DNA of 40,758 nucleotides from an uncultured Sutterellaceae bacterium. Lineage in GTDB: Bacteria; Pseudomonadota; Gammaproteobacteria; Burkholderiales; Burkholderiaceae_F. The DNA is taken from the NCBI GenBank assembly GCA_902797695.1, contig CADBTW010000077.1:1-40758 (forward strand), written 5' to 3'. The first letter of the stretch is position 1; each line of letters starts with the position of its first letter. Position numbers and translations under genes: made by a program. A model generated the notes under the pieces. It was given only the letters and a program-made list of their open reading frames with translations, did not search any database and had not been told where the DNA came from. Positions 33,180 to 40,758 of this stretch are shown in pieces.

Positions 33180-34961
33180 ATGTCGTCACTCGTTTCCAGG
33201 CTCCTTGCCGCGCTCTTCGCCGCGGCGCTCTGCCTCTCGCTCCCGGCCCGTGCGTCGGCGCCCGCGGGCGAAGACGGGCGCCCCGTCGTCCGGATCGGCT
33301 GGATCGAGTCGAGCTTCATGCCGTCCGAACGCCCCGACGTCCTCGACACCTTCGGGTGGATCCGGAAGATCCTGCCGCAGTACCGCTTCGAGATTGAGGA
33401 GTATTCGGTTCCGAACCTCGAAGCCGCGATCAAGTCGGGCGAGATCGACTTCTTCCTCGGGGCGTCAGGCTTCTACCGGCGGGTCTTCTTCCGCGGGCTC
33501 CGCGACATCGCGACGATGACGACGAGTCGAGCCCCGAACCCGGCCGAGGGGAGCGGGACGCTTTTCCTCGTCCGGAAGGATTCCCCGGTCCGGAATTTCA
33601 GCGACCTCGAGGGAAAACGCGCGGCGACGAGCTGGAAGGAGGGCTTCACCGGGGTCTTCATCCCGGAGGGCGAGGTCGCTTCCCGCAGTTTCGACCCCGA
33701 CCGGTTCTTCACTTACGTCATTGCCGGCTCCCCAATGACGAACCTCCTCGAAGCGCTCGATGCCGGACGGGCCGACGTCGCGCTCGCCCGGGCCTGCTCC
33801 TTCGAGGAACTTGAGGAAACCGACCCCGCGTACGCCGCCCGGTTCCGCCCGGTCGCCGAGCGTTCTGGGGCGTCGGGATTCCGCTGCCGCTCCTCCACCG
33901 CGCTCTACCCGAACTGGACCTTCGTGTCGACTAGGAGGGCGACGCCTGAAGAAGCGCGCGACCTCACGGTCGCGCTCCTCACGATGCCGAAGACCAGGCG
34001 AGGCGCCGCCTGGGGAGTCGTGAGCGACTTCGCGTCGGTGGACGGCCTCTACAGGACACTGAAGGCAGGCCCCTACAGTTACCTCCGGGTCCAGTCGGTC
34101 GGGGACTTTGTCCGAAGGTACCGGACGCCGATCGCGTTCTTCCTTCTCTTCGTCCTCGGGCTCGGTGTCCACAGCTGGCGCTCCGAATGGCTCGTCCGGA
34201 AGCGGACGGGGGAGCTCCGGCGCGCGGTCGCGAAGGAGCGGGAGGCCGAGAAGCGGCAGGAGGAGGCGGAGAAGAAGTTCGCGGCGTTCGAGAAGGTGAG
34301 CGTCGTCGGCGCGATGTCAAGCCTCATCACACACGAGCTGAACGGGCCGCTCTCCACGATCGCGAACTGCTGCGCGGCGCTCGACCGCCATTTCGAGCGC
34401 GAGCCCGCTTCCCCCGCGGTCGCCCGGATGACGGGGCTGATCGAGAAACAGTGCGGGAAGATGGCGGGAATCATCGAGCGGGTCCGGGGATACGCGAAAT
34501 CCCGGGGCCGGAACCTCGAAGTGATTTCCCTTGGCGACGCCGCGTCCCGCGCCATTTCGGTCCGGCGGGCAGTGGCGCCGAAAGTCGACTTCAGGCTCTC
34601 GCTTCCCGAGGTGCCCGTGCTCGTCCTCTGGGACAGCCTCGAACTCGAGCTCGTCCTCGGGAACCTCTTGAAGAACGCGGTCGCGGCCGGGGCGAAGACC
34701 GTTCGGGTCGTGGTGGAGGGGGAAGGGGAAACCGCTGCGGTCGCGGTCTGCGACGACGCGCCGGCCGGGACTTCGGACCTTGAGCGCGCGTCCGACCCCT
34801 TCTACACGACGAAGAAGGAGGGGCTCGGGCTCGGGCTCTTCATCGTGAAGACGCTCACCGAGAAGGTGTCCGGGCACTTCTCGATCAGGCGCGAAGGCGA
34901 CTGGACCGCGGCGCGCGTCCGGCTCCCCCGCTCACGCATGACGACCGAAAAGGAACAGTAG
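33180..34961 (+). CDS. TtrS-like sensor histidine kinase
   Basis: Membrane sensor kinase of 593 residues. Signal/first helix at 3-26; a periplasmic PhnD-type substrate-binding domain (about 35-290, with IRIGWIESSFMPSERPDV-like start and KDSPVRNFSDLEGKRAATSW); one helix 316-333; a coiled-coil (about 343-372); a HisKA domain with SSLITHELNGPLSTI (His385); and an HATPase domain with NLLKNAV (N-box, about 495), CDDAP and GLGLGLFIVK. The domain order equals TtrS, the tetrathionate sensor, but the ligand is probably a different small anion. The response regulator gene starts two bases after its stop. It lies just after the secreted flavin reductase, which suggests it senses the electron acceptor used by that enzyme. 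Confidence 0.92.
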   Translation: MSSLVSRLLAALFAAALCLSLPARASAPAGEDGRPVVRIGWIESSFMPSERPDVLDTFGWIRKILPQYRFEIEEYSVPNLEAAIKSGEIDFFLGASGFYRRVFFRGLRDIATMTTSRAPNPAEGSGTLFLVRKDSPVRNFSDLEGKRAATSWKEGFTGVFIPEGEVASRSFDPDRFFTYVIAGSPMTNLLEALDAGRADVALARACSFEELEETDPAYAARFRPVAERSGASGFRCRSSTALYPNWTFVSTRRATPEEARDLTVALLTMPKTRRGAAWGVVSDFASVDGLYRTLKAGPYSYLRVQSVGDFVRRYRTPIAFFLLFVLGLGVHSWRSEWLVRKRTGELRRAVAKEREAEKRQEEAEKKFAAFEKVSVVGAMSSLITHELNGPLSTIANCCAALDRHFEREPASPAVARMTGLIEKQCGKMAGIIERVRGYAKSRGRNLEVISLGDAASRAISVRRAVAPKVDFRLSLPEVPVLVLWDSLELELVLGNLLKNAVAAGAKTVRVVVEGEGETAAVAVCDDAPAGTSDLERASDPFYTTKKEGLGLGLFIVKTLTEKVSGHFSIRREGDWTAARVRLPRSRMTTEKEQ

Positions 34962-34963
34962 GA

Positions 34964-35590
34964 ATGGAAAAGCCTCTCATCAGGGTACTGGACGACAACC
35001 CGGACCAGCTTGCGTCGCTTGAACTCCTCCTCACGGGCGAAGGCTGGGACGTCGCCTGCTACGAGCGGGCAAACGACTTCTTCGTGAACGACCGGCCGTC
35101 CCGCCCCGGCTGTCTCATCCTCGACGTCCGGATGCCCGAGGTCTCGGGGCTCGAGGTGCAGGCCGAAATGGCGAGGCGCGGGATCGGGATTCCGATCATC
35201 TTCCTCACGGGGCACGGCGACATCGACATGGCGGTCTTCGCCGTGAGGGCCGGCGCGAAGGATTTCCTGCAGAAGCCCGTGAAGGCGGAGAGGCTCCTCA
35301 CCTCGGTCGCGCTGGTCGTGCAGGAGGACTGCGACAGGCGGGAGATGCCCTTGGACGAATCAGCCTGGATCGCGAAGTACGAGAGGCTCACCGAACGCGA
35401 GCGGCAGATCGTCTGCGGCGCGGCAAAGGGGCTCCTCAACCGCGAGATCGCCCTGAAGCTCCACATCAGCGAGCGGACCGTCCAGGCGCACAGGCACTCA
35501 GCCTACCGGAAGCTCGGCGCCCACTCGACCGCAGACCTTTTCCCGGTCACGGTTCTCCTGAAGAGGGGAAGGATCCGCTTTCCCGAATAG
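34964..35590 (+). CDS. TtrR/FixJ-like response regulator
   Basis: Transcriptional activator of 208 residues. Receiver domain 1-120 with DD at 10-11, phospho-acceptor Asp54 (LILDVRMP), FLTGHGDI and the conserved Lys in FLQKPVK (about 105). LuxR-type HTH at about 140-190 (LTERERQIVCGAAKGLLNREIALKLHISERTVQAHRHS). Start is ATG at 34964, two bases after the kinase stop, with AGGA in the kinase end as ribosome site. Pairing with a PhnD-type sensor kinase is the FixJ/TtrR arrangement. The upstream reductase gene is the most likely target. Confidence 0.93.
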   Translation: MEKPLIRVLDDNPDQLASLELLLTGEGWDVACYERANDFFVNDRPSRPGCLILDVRMPEVSGLEVQAEMARRGIGIPIIFLTGHGDIDMAVFAVRAGAKDFLQKPVKAERLLTSVALVVQEDCDRREMPLDESAWIAKYERLTERERQIVCGAAKGLLNREIALKLHISERTVQAHRHSAYRKLGAHSTADLFPVTVLLKRGRIRFPE

Positions 35591-35985
35591 GCATCGCCTT
35601 CGATAGGGAAAGCGGGTGCGGGCTCCCTCGGGATCCTGTGCCGGATGGCGAGCGCCGGTCTCAGGCAGAGTCACGTATTTCGAGGACCTTCGGCCTTGTG
35701 TTCCTTCGCTCGCTGATCGGGGCGATCCAAATAGCGGCCATCGGGCCCGCGCATTTCAATCCTTCCCGGCAGAGCTGTGGCCGGGGACCTTCCGGAAGGC
35801 CCGCCCTTTCAGGAAACGAACTGCAGACCCCTTTTTTCAGCCCTTTTCGAGGGTGTTATTTGTTTGACATAAGTCATTGGAACGAGGACTTTGGGAGATA
35901 AGGAAGGCAGAACCCGCTAGGATCGAATGATATGAAGTTTTCGTTAAGTTTCACACAATCTGCCATCCCCAGGAGGAAACCGAAC
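35591..35985. other. 395-base gene-free region before the nickel operon
   Basis: GC-rich first half with a perfect CCTTCCGGAAGG palindrome (35788-35799), then an A/T-rich promoter-like stretch (35825-35985). No gene-like frame, tRNA or recognisable cobalamin or NiCo riboswitch was found. It must hold the control signals of the transporter operon. Confidence 0.5.
35864..35892 (+). promoter_or_regulatory. candidate promoter and operator of the nickel/cobalt operon
   Basis: A consensus -35 TTGACA (35864-35869) overlaps a perfect inverted repeat TGAC-ATAA-GTCA (35865-35876), a plausible repressor site. The -10 at 17 bases is poor (GACTTT). The repeat does not fit the NikR half-site spacing. Confidence 0.4.
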
Positions 35986-36738
35986 ATGAATTCGAAGCTC
36001 GCAGTCCTTGCCCTACTCTCCCTCGCCGCGACCGCCGCGAACGCCCACTTCGGCATGGTGATCCCCGACAAGGCCTACGTGACGGACCAGAAGGCCGGCA
36101 CAGTCGGGCTCACGGTCGCCTTCGCGCACCCGATGGAGCGGAACGGCATGACCATGGCGAAGCCGAACGCGTTCTATGTCGTCGCGAACGGCAAGAAGAC
36201 GGATCTCGCGGCGTCTCTCAAGAAGGCGAAGCTCTTCGGGAAGGACGCGTGGTCCAGCAGCTACAAGGTGGCGCGCCCCGGCGTCTACCAGTTCGTCGTC
36301 GAGCCGAAGCCCTACTGGGAGCCTGCCGAGGACAAGTTCATCCTCCACTACACGAAGGTCGTGGTCCCCGCCTACGGCGATGAGGATGGCTGGGACGCCC
36401 CGACCAGCGCGAAGGCCGAGATCATTCCGCTCACCCGGCCGTTCGGCAACTGGGCGGGGAACACCTTCCAGGGCAAGGTCGTCGTGAACGGGAAGCCTGT
36501 CGCCGGCGCTGACGTCGAGATCGAGTTCTACAACAAGGCCGGGAAGAAGAAGCCCGCGACGGACTACCACGTGACGCAGGTCGTGAAGGCCGACGCGAAC
36601 GGCGTCTTCACCTACACCGCCCCCTGGGCCGGCTGGTGGGGCTTCGCCGCGCTCACTGACGCCGACTACAAGCTGAAGCAGGACGGGAAGGAGAAGCCGG
36701 TCGAGATCGGCGCCGTGCTCTGGACGAAGTTCGAGTAA
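35986..36738 (+). CDS. nikK: periplasmic DUF4198 component of nickel/cobalt ECF transporter
   Basis: Secreted protein of 250 residues; DUF4198 (NikK-type) proteins bind Ni or Co in the periplasm and serve the ECF transporter. Signal peptide 1-20 (LAATAANA), and the predicted mature N-terminus is His21 (HFGMVIPDK), which can form an N-terminal metal site. [13 protein letters not shown] and the [21 protein letters not shown] end are typical of the domain. The frame is open upstream, but the ATG at 35986 has AGGAGG seven to ten bases before it. First gene of the operon; CbiM follows after 21 bases. Nickel is favoured over cobalt from gene order, not proven. Confidence 0.88.
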   Translation: MNSKLAVLALLSLAATAANAHFGMVIPDKAYVTDQKAGTVGLTVAFAHPMERNGMTMAKPNAFYVVANGKKTDLAASLKKAKLFGKDAWSSSYKVARPGVYQFVVEPKPYWEPAEDKFILHYTKVVVPAYGDEDGWDAPTSAKAEIIPLTRPFGNWAGNTFQGKVVVNGKPVAGADVEIEFYNKAGKKKPATDYHVTQVVKADANGVFTYTAPWAGWWGFAALTDADYKLKQDGKEKPVEIGAVLWTKFE

Positions 36739-36759
36739 TCCGCCAGGGGCGAGAAGAAA

Positions 36760-37383
36760 ATGCACATTTCCGAAGGCGTCCTGTCCGCCCCGGTCCTGAT
36801 CACGGGCGCCGTGTTCGCGGCGGCCGGGATCGCGATCGGCCTCCGGCGGCTGAAGGAGGACCGCCTGATGACGGCGGGCCTCGTCGGGGCGGCGTTCTTC
36901 GTCGCCTCTCTCGTCCATGTGCCGGTGGGCTTCTCAAGCGCCCACCTGATATTGAACGGACTGGTCGGCGTGCTGCTCGGCTGGTCCGCGTTCCCGGTGA
37001 TATTCATAGGGCTGCTGCTCCAGGCCGTGCTCCTGCAGTTCGGGGGGCTCACCGTGCTCGGAGTCAACACGTTCACGATGAGCACCGGGGCCGTGGCGGC
37101 AGGGTGCCTCTTCCACGCGCTCTACAAGGCCGGGGGAAGCCCGGGGCGGCTCACGGCCGCCGCCTTCCTTGCGGGCGCCTGCGGGATCCTGGTTTCGAGC
37201 CTTCTCACCGCGCTCGCCCTCGTCTTCACCGAGGAAGGGTTCTGGGCCGCGGCCGCGGCGCTTCTCGTCGCCCACCTCCCGATCATGGTTGCGGAGGGGA
37301 TCATCACGGTCCTCGTCTGCCGCTATCTCCAGAAGTCCGCTCCCGAGCTTCTCAGCTTGAACACGAGGAGAACGATCGCATGA
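36760..37383 (+). CDS. nikM: CbiM/NikM substrate-binding membrane subunit
   Basis: S-component of an ECF-type metal transporter, 207 residues with about six to seven helices. It starts MHISEGVLSAP; His2 at the extreme N-terminus is part of the known metal site in CbiM/NikM. FSSAHLILNGLVGVLLGWSAFPVIFIGLLLQAVLLQFGGLTVLGVNTFTMS is the family core with a second conserved His. The stop overlaps the start of the next gene as ATGA. Sits between the DUF4198 and NikL-type periplasmic components, the order seen in NikKMLQO systems. Confidence 0.93.
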   Translation: MHISEGVLSAPVLITGAVFAAAGIAIGLRRLKEDRLMTAGLVGAAFFVASLVHVPVGFSSAHLILNGLVGVLLGWSAFPVIFIGLLLQAVLLQFGGLTVLGVNTFTMSTGAVAAGCLFHALYKAGGSPGRLTAAAFLAGACGILVSSLLTALALVFTEEGFWAAAAALLVAHLPIMVAEGIITVLVCRYLQKSAPELLSLNTRRTIA

Positions 37384-38132
37384 AGAAGCATGTAATCGCG
37401 GCGATTGCCGCAGGGGCCGTCCTCGCGACGGCGTCGGTTTCAGCGTTCGCCCACCGCGTGAACCTCTTCGCCTGGGTCGAGGGGGACTCGGTCCACACCG
37501 AGGCGAGCTTCTCGGGCGGCGCCAAGGCGCGGAACGCTGAGATCGCGGTGCAGGACGCCGCGACCGGAAAGGCTTGGCTCACCGGCCACACGAACGACTC
37601 GGGCGCTTGGAGCTTCAAGGTGCCGCCCGAGGCGATCGCGTCCGGCCACGACATGAAGCTCGTCATCAACGCGGGCGAAGGCCACAGGAACGAGTGGACC
37701 GTGCCCGCGTCCGACCTTCCGAAGGCGAAGGTTCAGGCGAAGACTCCGGCACCCGTTGCCAAGGCTTCCTCGCCCGCCGCGAAGGCGTCCGGCGAAGCGG
37801 CCGCCCCGGCCGGGGTTCCTGGGCCGAAGGCCCGGGCTGCTGCGGCTGAAGCTTCGCCGAAGCCTGCCGGAACGCGCCACGCGCCGCAGCCCGCCGCGCA
37901 ATCCGAGCCGAAGGCCGTGGCCGGTGCCTGCCCGAAGTGCCCGGAGTCAATCACTCCCGAGCAGCTTGAGTCGATCGTCGACTCTGCGGTCGAGAAGCGC
38001 ATGGCGCCCGTCATGCGGGCGCTCGCCGCTTCCCAGGAGAAGGAACCCGGGATTCCTGAGATCGTCGGCGGGATCGGCTGGGTGATCGGGCTATTCGGGA
38101 TCGCGGCCTACTTCCGGAGCCGGAAGAAGTAG
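37380..38132 (+). CDS. nikL: NikL-like periplasmic membrane-anchored component
   Basis: Accessory transporter protein of 250 residues. Signal peptide 1-24 (VSAFA), with His25 as probable mature N-terminus (HRVNLFAWVEG), the hallmark of NikL/CbiN-linked proteins. A small beta domain (about 25-110) is followed by an Ala/Pro/Lys-rich linker (about 115-180), a CPKC motif (184-187) with a short helix, and one C-terminal helix (228-246) ending RSRKK in the cytoplasm. The ATG overlaps the CbiM stop, with GAGGAG upstream. The low-complexity linker and the CxxC pair are notable. Likely role: present metal to NikM. Confidence 0.85.
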   Translation: MKKHVIAAIAAGAVLATASVSAFAHRVNLFAWVEGDSVHTEASFSGGAKARNAEIAVQDAATGKAWLTGHTNDSGAWSFKVPPEAIASGHDMKLVINAGEGHRNEWTVPASDLPKAKVQAKTPAPVAKASSPAAKASGEAAAPAGVPGPKARAAAAEASPKPAGTRHAPQPAAQSEPKAVAGACPKCPESITPEQLESIVDSAVEKRMAPVMRALAASQEKEPGIPEIVGGIGWVIGLFGIAAYFRSRKK

Positions 38133-38152
38133 GGCGGGAGGCTGAGGGGCTG

Positions 38153-38872
38153 ATGCTTTCCCGCTTCGACCCGAGGGCGCGCATCGCGTCGGGGTTTCTC
38201 CTCGTCCTGGTCTCGGCTCTCACCGGTTCGCTCGCGTCCGCGGGGGCGTCTCTCGCCCTTGCGGCTGCGGCGTCCATTGCCCTGTACCCTGATAAGAAGG
38301 TGCTCGCGAGGCGACTCGCCGCCGTGAATGCCTTCCTCCTCTTCATCTGGGCCTCGGTCCCGTTCACGGTTCCGGGGACTCCGGTGGCGGGCTCGGGCGC
38401 TTTCTCCCTGACCCGCGAGGGGCTTCTCCTCTCGCTTCTCGTCACGCTGAAGGGGAACGCCGCGTTCCTCTGGTTCATGGCGAGCATGGGCTCGATGCCG
38501 CTTTCCGACTTCGCGCGCGGCCTCACGGGACTGAAGTTCCCGGGGAAGCTCGTGACGCTCCTTCTCCTCACCTTCCGCCAGGTCTCGGTCTTTTCCCTCG
38601 TCTTCCACAACCTCAGGGAATCCGCGAAGCTCCGGGGATTCACGCCCCGGACCGACCGCCGCACCTATGAGACGCTCGCCTCCTTCGTCGCGATCCTCTT
38701 CCTCCGGGCCTTCGAGCGGAGCCGCGTCATGCAGGACGCGCTGAGGCTCCGGGGGTTCACGGGCGAGTGGCCGAAGCTCGAGAACCCGCCCCTCGGGGTC
38801 CGGGACGCGGTCCTGGTTTTTCTTTCCGCAGCGGCCGCCGCCCTGATCGCGGCGGCGTCGCTCGCCCTGTAG
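38153..38872 (+). CDS. nikQ: CbiQ/NikQ transmembrane subunit (EcfT)
   Basis: Energy-coupling transmembrane subunit of 239 residues with about five helices. Two coupling motifs of the EcfT type contact the ATPase: ESAKLRGF (156-163) and DALRLRGF (195-202). It starts LSRFDPRARI, typical of CbiQ. It lies 20 bases after the NikL gene and 10 bases before the ATPase gene in the same operon. Confidence 0.92.
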   Translation: MLSRFDPRARIASGFLLVLVSALTGSLASAGASLALAAAASIALYPDKKVLARRLAAVNAFLLFIWASVPFTVPGTPVAGSGAFSLTREGLLLSLLVTLKGNAAFLWFMASMGSMPLSDFARGLTGLKFPGKLVTLLLLTFRQVSVFSLVFHNLRESAKLRGFTPRTDRRTYETLASFVAILFLRAFERSRVMQDALRLRGFTGEWPKLENPPLGVRDAVLVFLSAAAAALIAAASLAL

Positions 38873-38882
38873 GAGCCCATCC

Positions 38883-39548
38883 ATGTCAGGCATCCATCTT
38901 CTTCAGGTGAGGAACCTCTCCTTCCGTTACGGAAGCGGGTCGAGCCCGCTTTTCGACGGCGCGTCGCTCGACATCCACCCCGAGGACCAGATCGGCCTCT
39001 GGGCGGATAACGGCACCGGGAAGACGACGCTACTGCGGATCATCACCGGACTCGTCACGCCGCAGCGGATGGACCTCACGCTCGACGGCGAACCGGTCCT
39101 GGACGAAGAGGGGTTCAGGCGGGTGCGCCGCCGCTTCGGGTTCGTGCTCCAGAATCCGGACGACCAGCTCTTCTTCCCCGAGGTGATCGCGGACGTGATG
39201 TTCGGGCCGCTCAACATCGGGATGACGGAGGAAGAGGCACGGAAGAGCGCCGAGGAGGCGCTCGCCGCGATGGGAATCGCGCACCTCGCGGGGTCAGAGT
39301 CCTTCCACCTCTCAGGGGGGCAGAAGCGGCTCGTCACGATCGCCTCCATCCTTTCCATGAAGCCCGAGGGGCTTCTCCTCGACGAGCCGACGACGGGGCT
39401 CGACGCCCGAGCGAGGGCGAACCTCACGGGGGTCCTCAGGTCGCTCCCGGGACCGCGCCTCGTCGTGAGCCACAACAGGGATTTCCTCTCGGCGGTCTCG
39501 AACCGCATCCTCGGGATACGGGACGGCCGCCTCGTCCCGCTCGCCTGA
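38883..39548 (+). CDS. nikO: CbiO/NikO ATPase subunit (EcfA)
   Basis: ABC ATPase of 221 residues powering metal uptake. Q-loop QNPDDQLFFP (90-99), signature LSGGQ (143-147), Walker B LLLDEPTTGLD (164-174) and switch His197 are intact. Walker A reads ADNGTGKTT (41-49): the first Gly of GxxGxGK(S/T) is Ala, as the segment IGLWADNGTGKTT lacks the usual GPNG. The invariant Gly-Lys-Thr is present, so activity is expected. Shorter than CbiO of about 270 residues, lacking the C-terminal extension. Last gene of the operon. Confidence 0.92.
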   Translation: MSGIHLLQVRNLSFRYGSGSSPLFDGASLDIHPEDQIGLWADNGTGKTTLLRIITGLVTPQRMDLTLDGEPVLDEEGFRRVRRRFGFVLQNPDDQLFFPEVIADVMFGPLNIGMTEEEARKSAEEALAAMGIAHLAGSESFHLSGGQKRLVTIASILSMKPEGLLLDEPTTGLDARARANLTGVLRSLPGPRLVVSHNRDFLSAVSNRILGIRDGRLVPLA

Positions 39549-39562
39549 GGGCGGCGGGTTCC

Positions 39563-39606
39563 CCGGCTCCCGGGCCGGAAAGGGGCGCCCGGGAGGCCGG
39601 CTTCTT
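39563..39606 (+). terminator. convergent terminator nikO / LysR
   Basis: CCGGCTCCCGGG (39563-39574) pairs with CCCGGGAGGCCGG (39588-39600, one bulge), followed by CTTCTT. It separates two converging genes. Confidence 0.65.
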
Positions 39607-40559
39607 CACGCCTCGAGCACGCTCTTCAGGAGCCGCTCCGCGTTCCGGGTCCTCTCGGTCGCCGCGGCCTTCTCGGTCTTCGTCCACCAGAGAGCGAAGT
39701 CGTGGAGCTCGTCAGACAAGCTCTCGCGGTCGCGCCGCGTCACGATGCAGAGCTCCTGGGGCTTTCGGCGCCATCCGGAAAGCACGCGGACGAGCCGCCC
39801 CTCCTCGAGCTCCCGCGCGAGGTGCTGCGGCACGCAATCGATCACGATCCCCTTCCCCTCGAGCATCATGTGGTTCAGCGTGATCTGGGTGTCCGCCATG
39901 AAGAAGCGCTTCCAGCGAAGCGGCGGCGACATCCGCCCTTCGCGGTCGTAGAGGTAGGAGGTCATCTGGTGCATGCCCTGCCGCAGCAGGAGCCCCGTGT
40001 GGCTCTTCAGGTCCTCAGGCGTCTTCGGGTTCCCGCACCGCTCGACATACTCCTTTGTCGCAAGCGGAACGGAAAGGGCCTGGACGCAGAACCGGATCAC
40101 GAGGTCCGGGTTCGAGACAGGGCGGTCGATCATCGCGATGTCGACCCGGCCCGAAATGACGTCCTCGATCGGGCAGGACGCCCTGAGGTAGAAGCGCACC
40201 GAGGGGTGCTCTAGCCCGTAGCTGAAGAGCTGGTCGTGCAGGTAGAACTGGTTCAGGTCGAGCGGAGCCGCCACCGTGATCACGCTCTTTGCCTCGTCCT
40301 CGAAGAGCTCCGCGAGGTTCTGGAACCCGCGCTCGAGGGGGTCGACGTTGTCCGCTACGATTCGGCCGCGGGGCGTGAGCCTGAAGGGCCGGGTGCTCCG
40401 GTCGATCAGCTTGAAGCCGAGCTCGCTCTCAAGATCGGTGATGTAGTGCGAGATCGTGGGGGAGTCCATGTCGGTCACCTGGCTCGCGATCGACATGGAT
40501 CCTGTCTTCGAGACGGCGAGGAAAGCCCGCCAGGCCTGAAGATTGTCAATTTTTTTCAT
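39606..40559 (-). CDS. LysR-family transcriptional regulator
   Basis: Regulator of 317 residues with a LysR winged helix (about 6-66; FLAVSKTGSMSIASQVTDMDSPTISHYITDLESELGFKL) and a C-terminal effector domain (about 90-290). The HTH is unusual in having MDSPTISHYITDLE where most members read MSQPAVSRQIR-like residues. It converges on the nickel operon, so it is not an obvious regulator of it. Its likely target is unknown; the divergent neighbour, a probable transposase fragment, is not a target. The ATG at 40559 is preceded by a hairpin in the leader. Confidence 0.9.
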   Translation of the reverse strand: MKKIDNLQAWRAFLAVSKTGSMSIASQVTDMDSPTISHYITDLESELGFKLIDRSTRPFRLTPRGRIVADNVDPLERGFQNLAELFEDEAKSVITVAAPLDLNQFYLHDQLFSYGLEHPSVRFYLRASCPIEDVISGRVDIAMIDRPVSNPDLVIRFCVQALSVPLATKEYVERCGNPKTPEDLKSHTGLLLRQGMHQMTSYLYDREGRMSPPLRWKRFFMADTQITLNHMMLEGKGIVIDCVPQHLARELEEGRLVRVLSGWRRKPQELCIVTRRDRESLSDELHDFALWWTKTEKAAATERTRNAERLLKSVLEA

Positions 40560-40575
40560 TGTTGCGAAAGTTTTC

Positions 40576-40601
40576 GCCCGAAAGGATTACTGCTTTCGGG
40601 C
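40576..40601 (-). terminator. hairpin upstream of LysR gene
   Basis: Perfect 9-bp stem GCCCGAAAG (40576-40584) with CTTTCGGGC (40593-40601). It may end the minus-strand fragment to its right or lie in the LysR leader. It lacks a T-tract on either strand. The loop segment GGATTACT also occurs in the hairpin at 53-90. Confidence 0.45.
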
Positions 40602-40644
40602 TAGGGAAGCGTCACCAGTCCCTCTTCCAATATAGCACGGGTGG

Positions 40645-40660
40645 TAGGAGGTTCCTCCTA
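40645..40660. repeat. short perfect inverted repeat
   Basis: TAGGAGG-TT-CCTCCTA, a perfect 16-base inverted repeat about 20 bases beyond the stop codon of the right-edge fragment. It could be part of a terminator or element end. Confidence 0.35.
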
Positions 40661-40679
40661 GGCCGGGGTGGGGGGTTCA

Positions 40680-40758
40680 TCACGGTTTAGTGGGAAAGTA
40701 GGTATCCAGCTGTTCGTAGGCGCTCCAAACCCTAGTTTTTAAGAAAGCAATCCCAGGA
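40680..40758 (-). CDS. C-terminal fragment of a protein, possibly a transposase
   Basis: An open frame enters from the right edge and ends at TGA (40682-40680), giving 25 residues that end VWSAYEQLDTYFPTKP. The aromatic-rich composition suggests real coding sequence and recalls C-termini of DDE transposases, but I cannot assign a family. It is less GC-rich than the rest of the window, which would fit a mobile element. Partial at the window edge. Confidence 0.45.
   Translation of the reverse strand, partial: PGIAFLKTRVWSAYEQLDTYFPTKP

Noticed and set aside
35820-35985. NikR operator before the nickel operon
   Set aside because: The inverted repeat TGAC-ATAA-GTCA has a four-base spacer; NikR sites have GTATGA-type half-sites with a much longer spacer.
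1-40758. CRISPR array
   Set aside because: No array of regularly spaced near-identical repeats with unique spacers is present; the 31-bp repeats at 15834 are direct tandem units without spacers.

Overview
The window is a GC-rich chromosomal segment, most likely from a gut-type betaproteobacterium of the Burkholderiales (Sutterellaceae-like). The clues are a beta-type 5S rRNA 3' end at the left edge, two Omp32-type Gram-negative porins, IHF-beta, a secreted flavin-based fumarate-reductase-family enzyme with a TtrS/TtrR-like two-component pair, and many LysR and transport genes. The taxonomic call is inference from these genes; no database was searched. No plasmid, phage or CRISPR array is visible. 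The only mobile-element hint is a possible transposase tail at the right edge.

Left part (1-8.4 kb): end of an rRNA operon and its terminator; two tandem paralogous porins, the second with a candidate Fur box over its promoter; a lipoprotein MsrA-MsrB repair enzyme; a tandem-domain universal stress protein; a UvrA-like ABC protein. Next (8.4-17.2 kb): isolated ihfB with a good promoter; a minus-strand LysR-rfbC-rfbB operon with ATGA overlaps at both junctions; a 620-bp gene-free gap with an orphan terminator; an EamA-MATE exporter pair; a YbjJ-like MFS protein; and a COG1373-type AAA ATPase preceded by three 31-bp tandem repeats.

Middle (17.2-31 kb): an M20 amidohydrolase with a structured leader, a flavin-reductase-like protein, two tandem paralogous microproteins of unknown family, a 669-residue unknown protein, a secreted DUF3298-like protein, a C69 dipeptidase, a small lipoprotein, a PLD-fold protein, a CDF metal transporter with extended C-terminus, a nicotinamidase-like hydrolase, an orphan Phd/YefM antitoxin, and two overlapping YczE-like membrane proteins.

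Right part (31-40.7 kb): a periplasmic FMN/FAD reductase followed by a sensor kinase and response regulator that probably control it; a five-gene nickel/cobalt ECF transporter operon (NikK-M-L-Q-O order); a LysR regulator; and the probable transposase fragment. The least explained items are the microprotein pair with its 669-residue neighbour and the repeat array before the ATPase gene.
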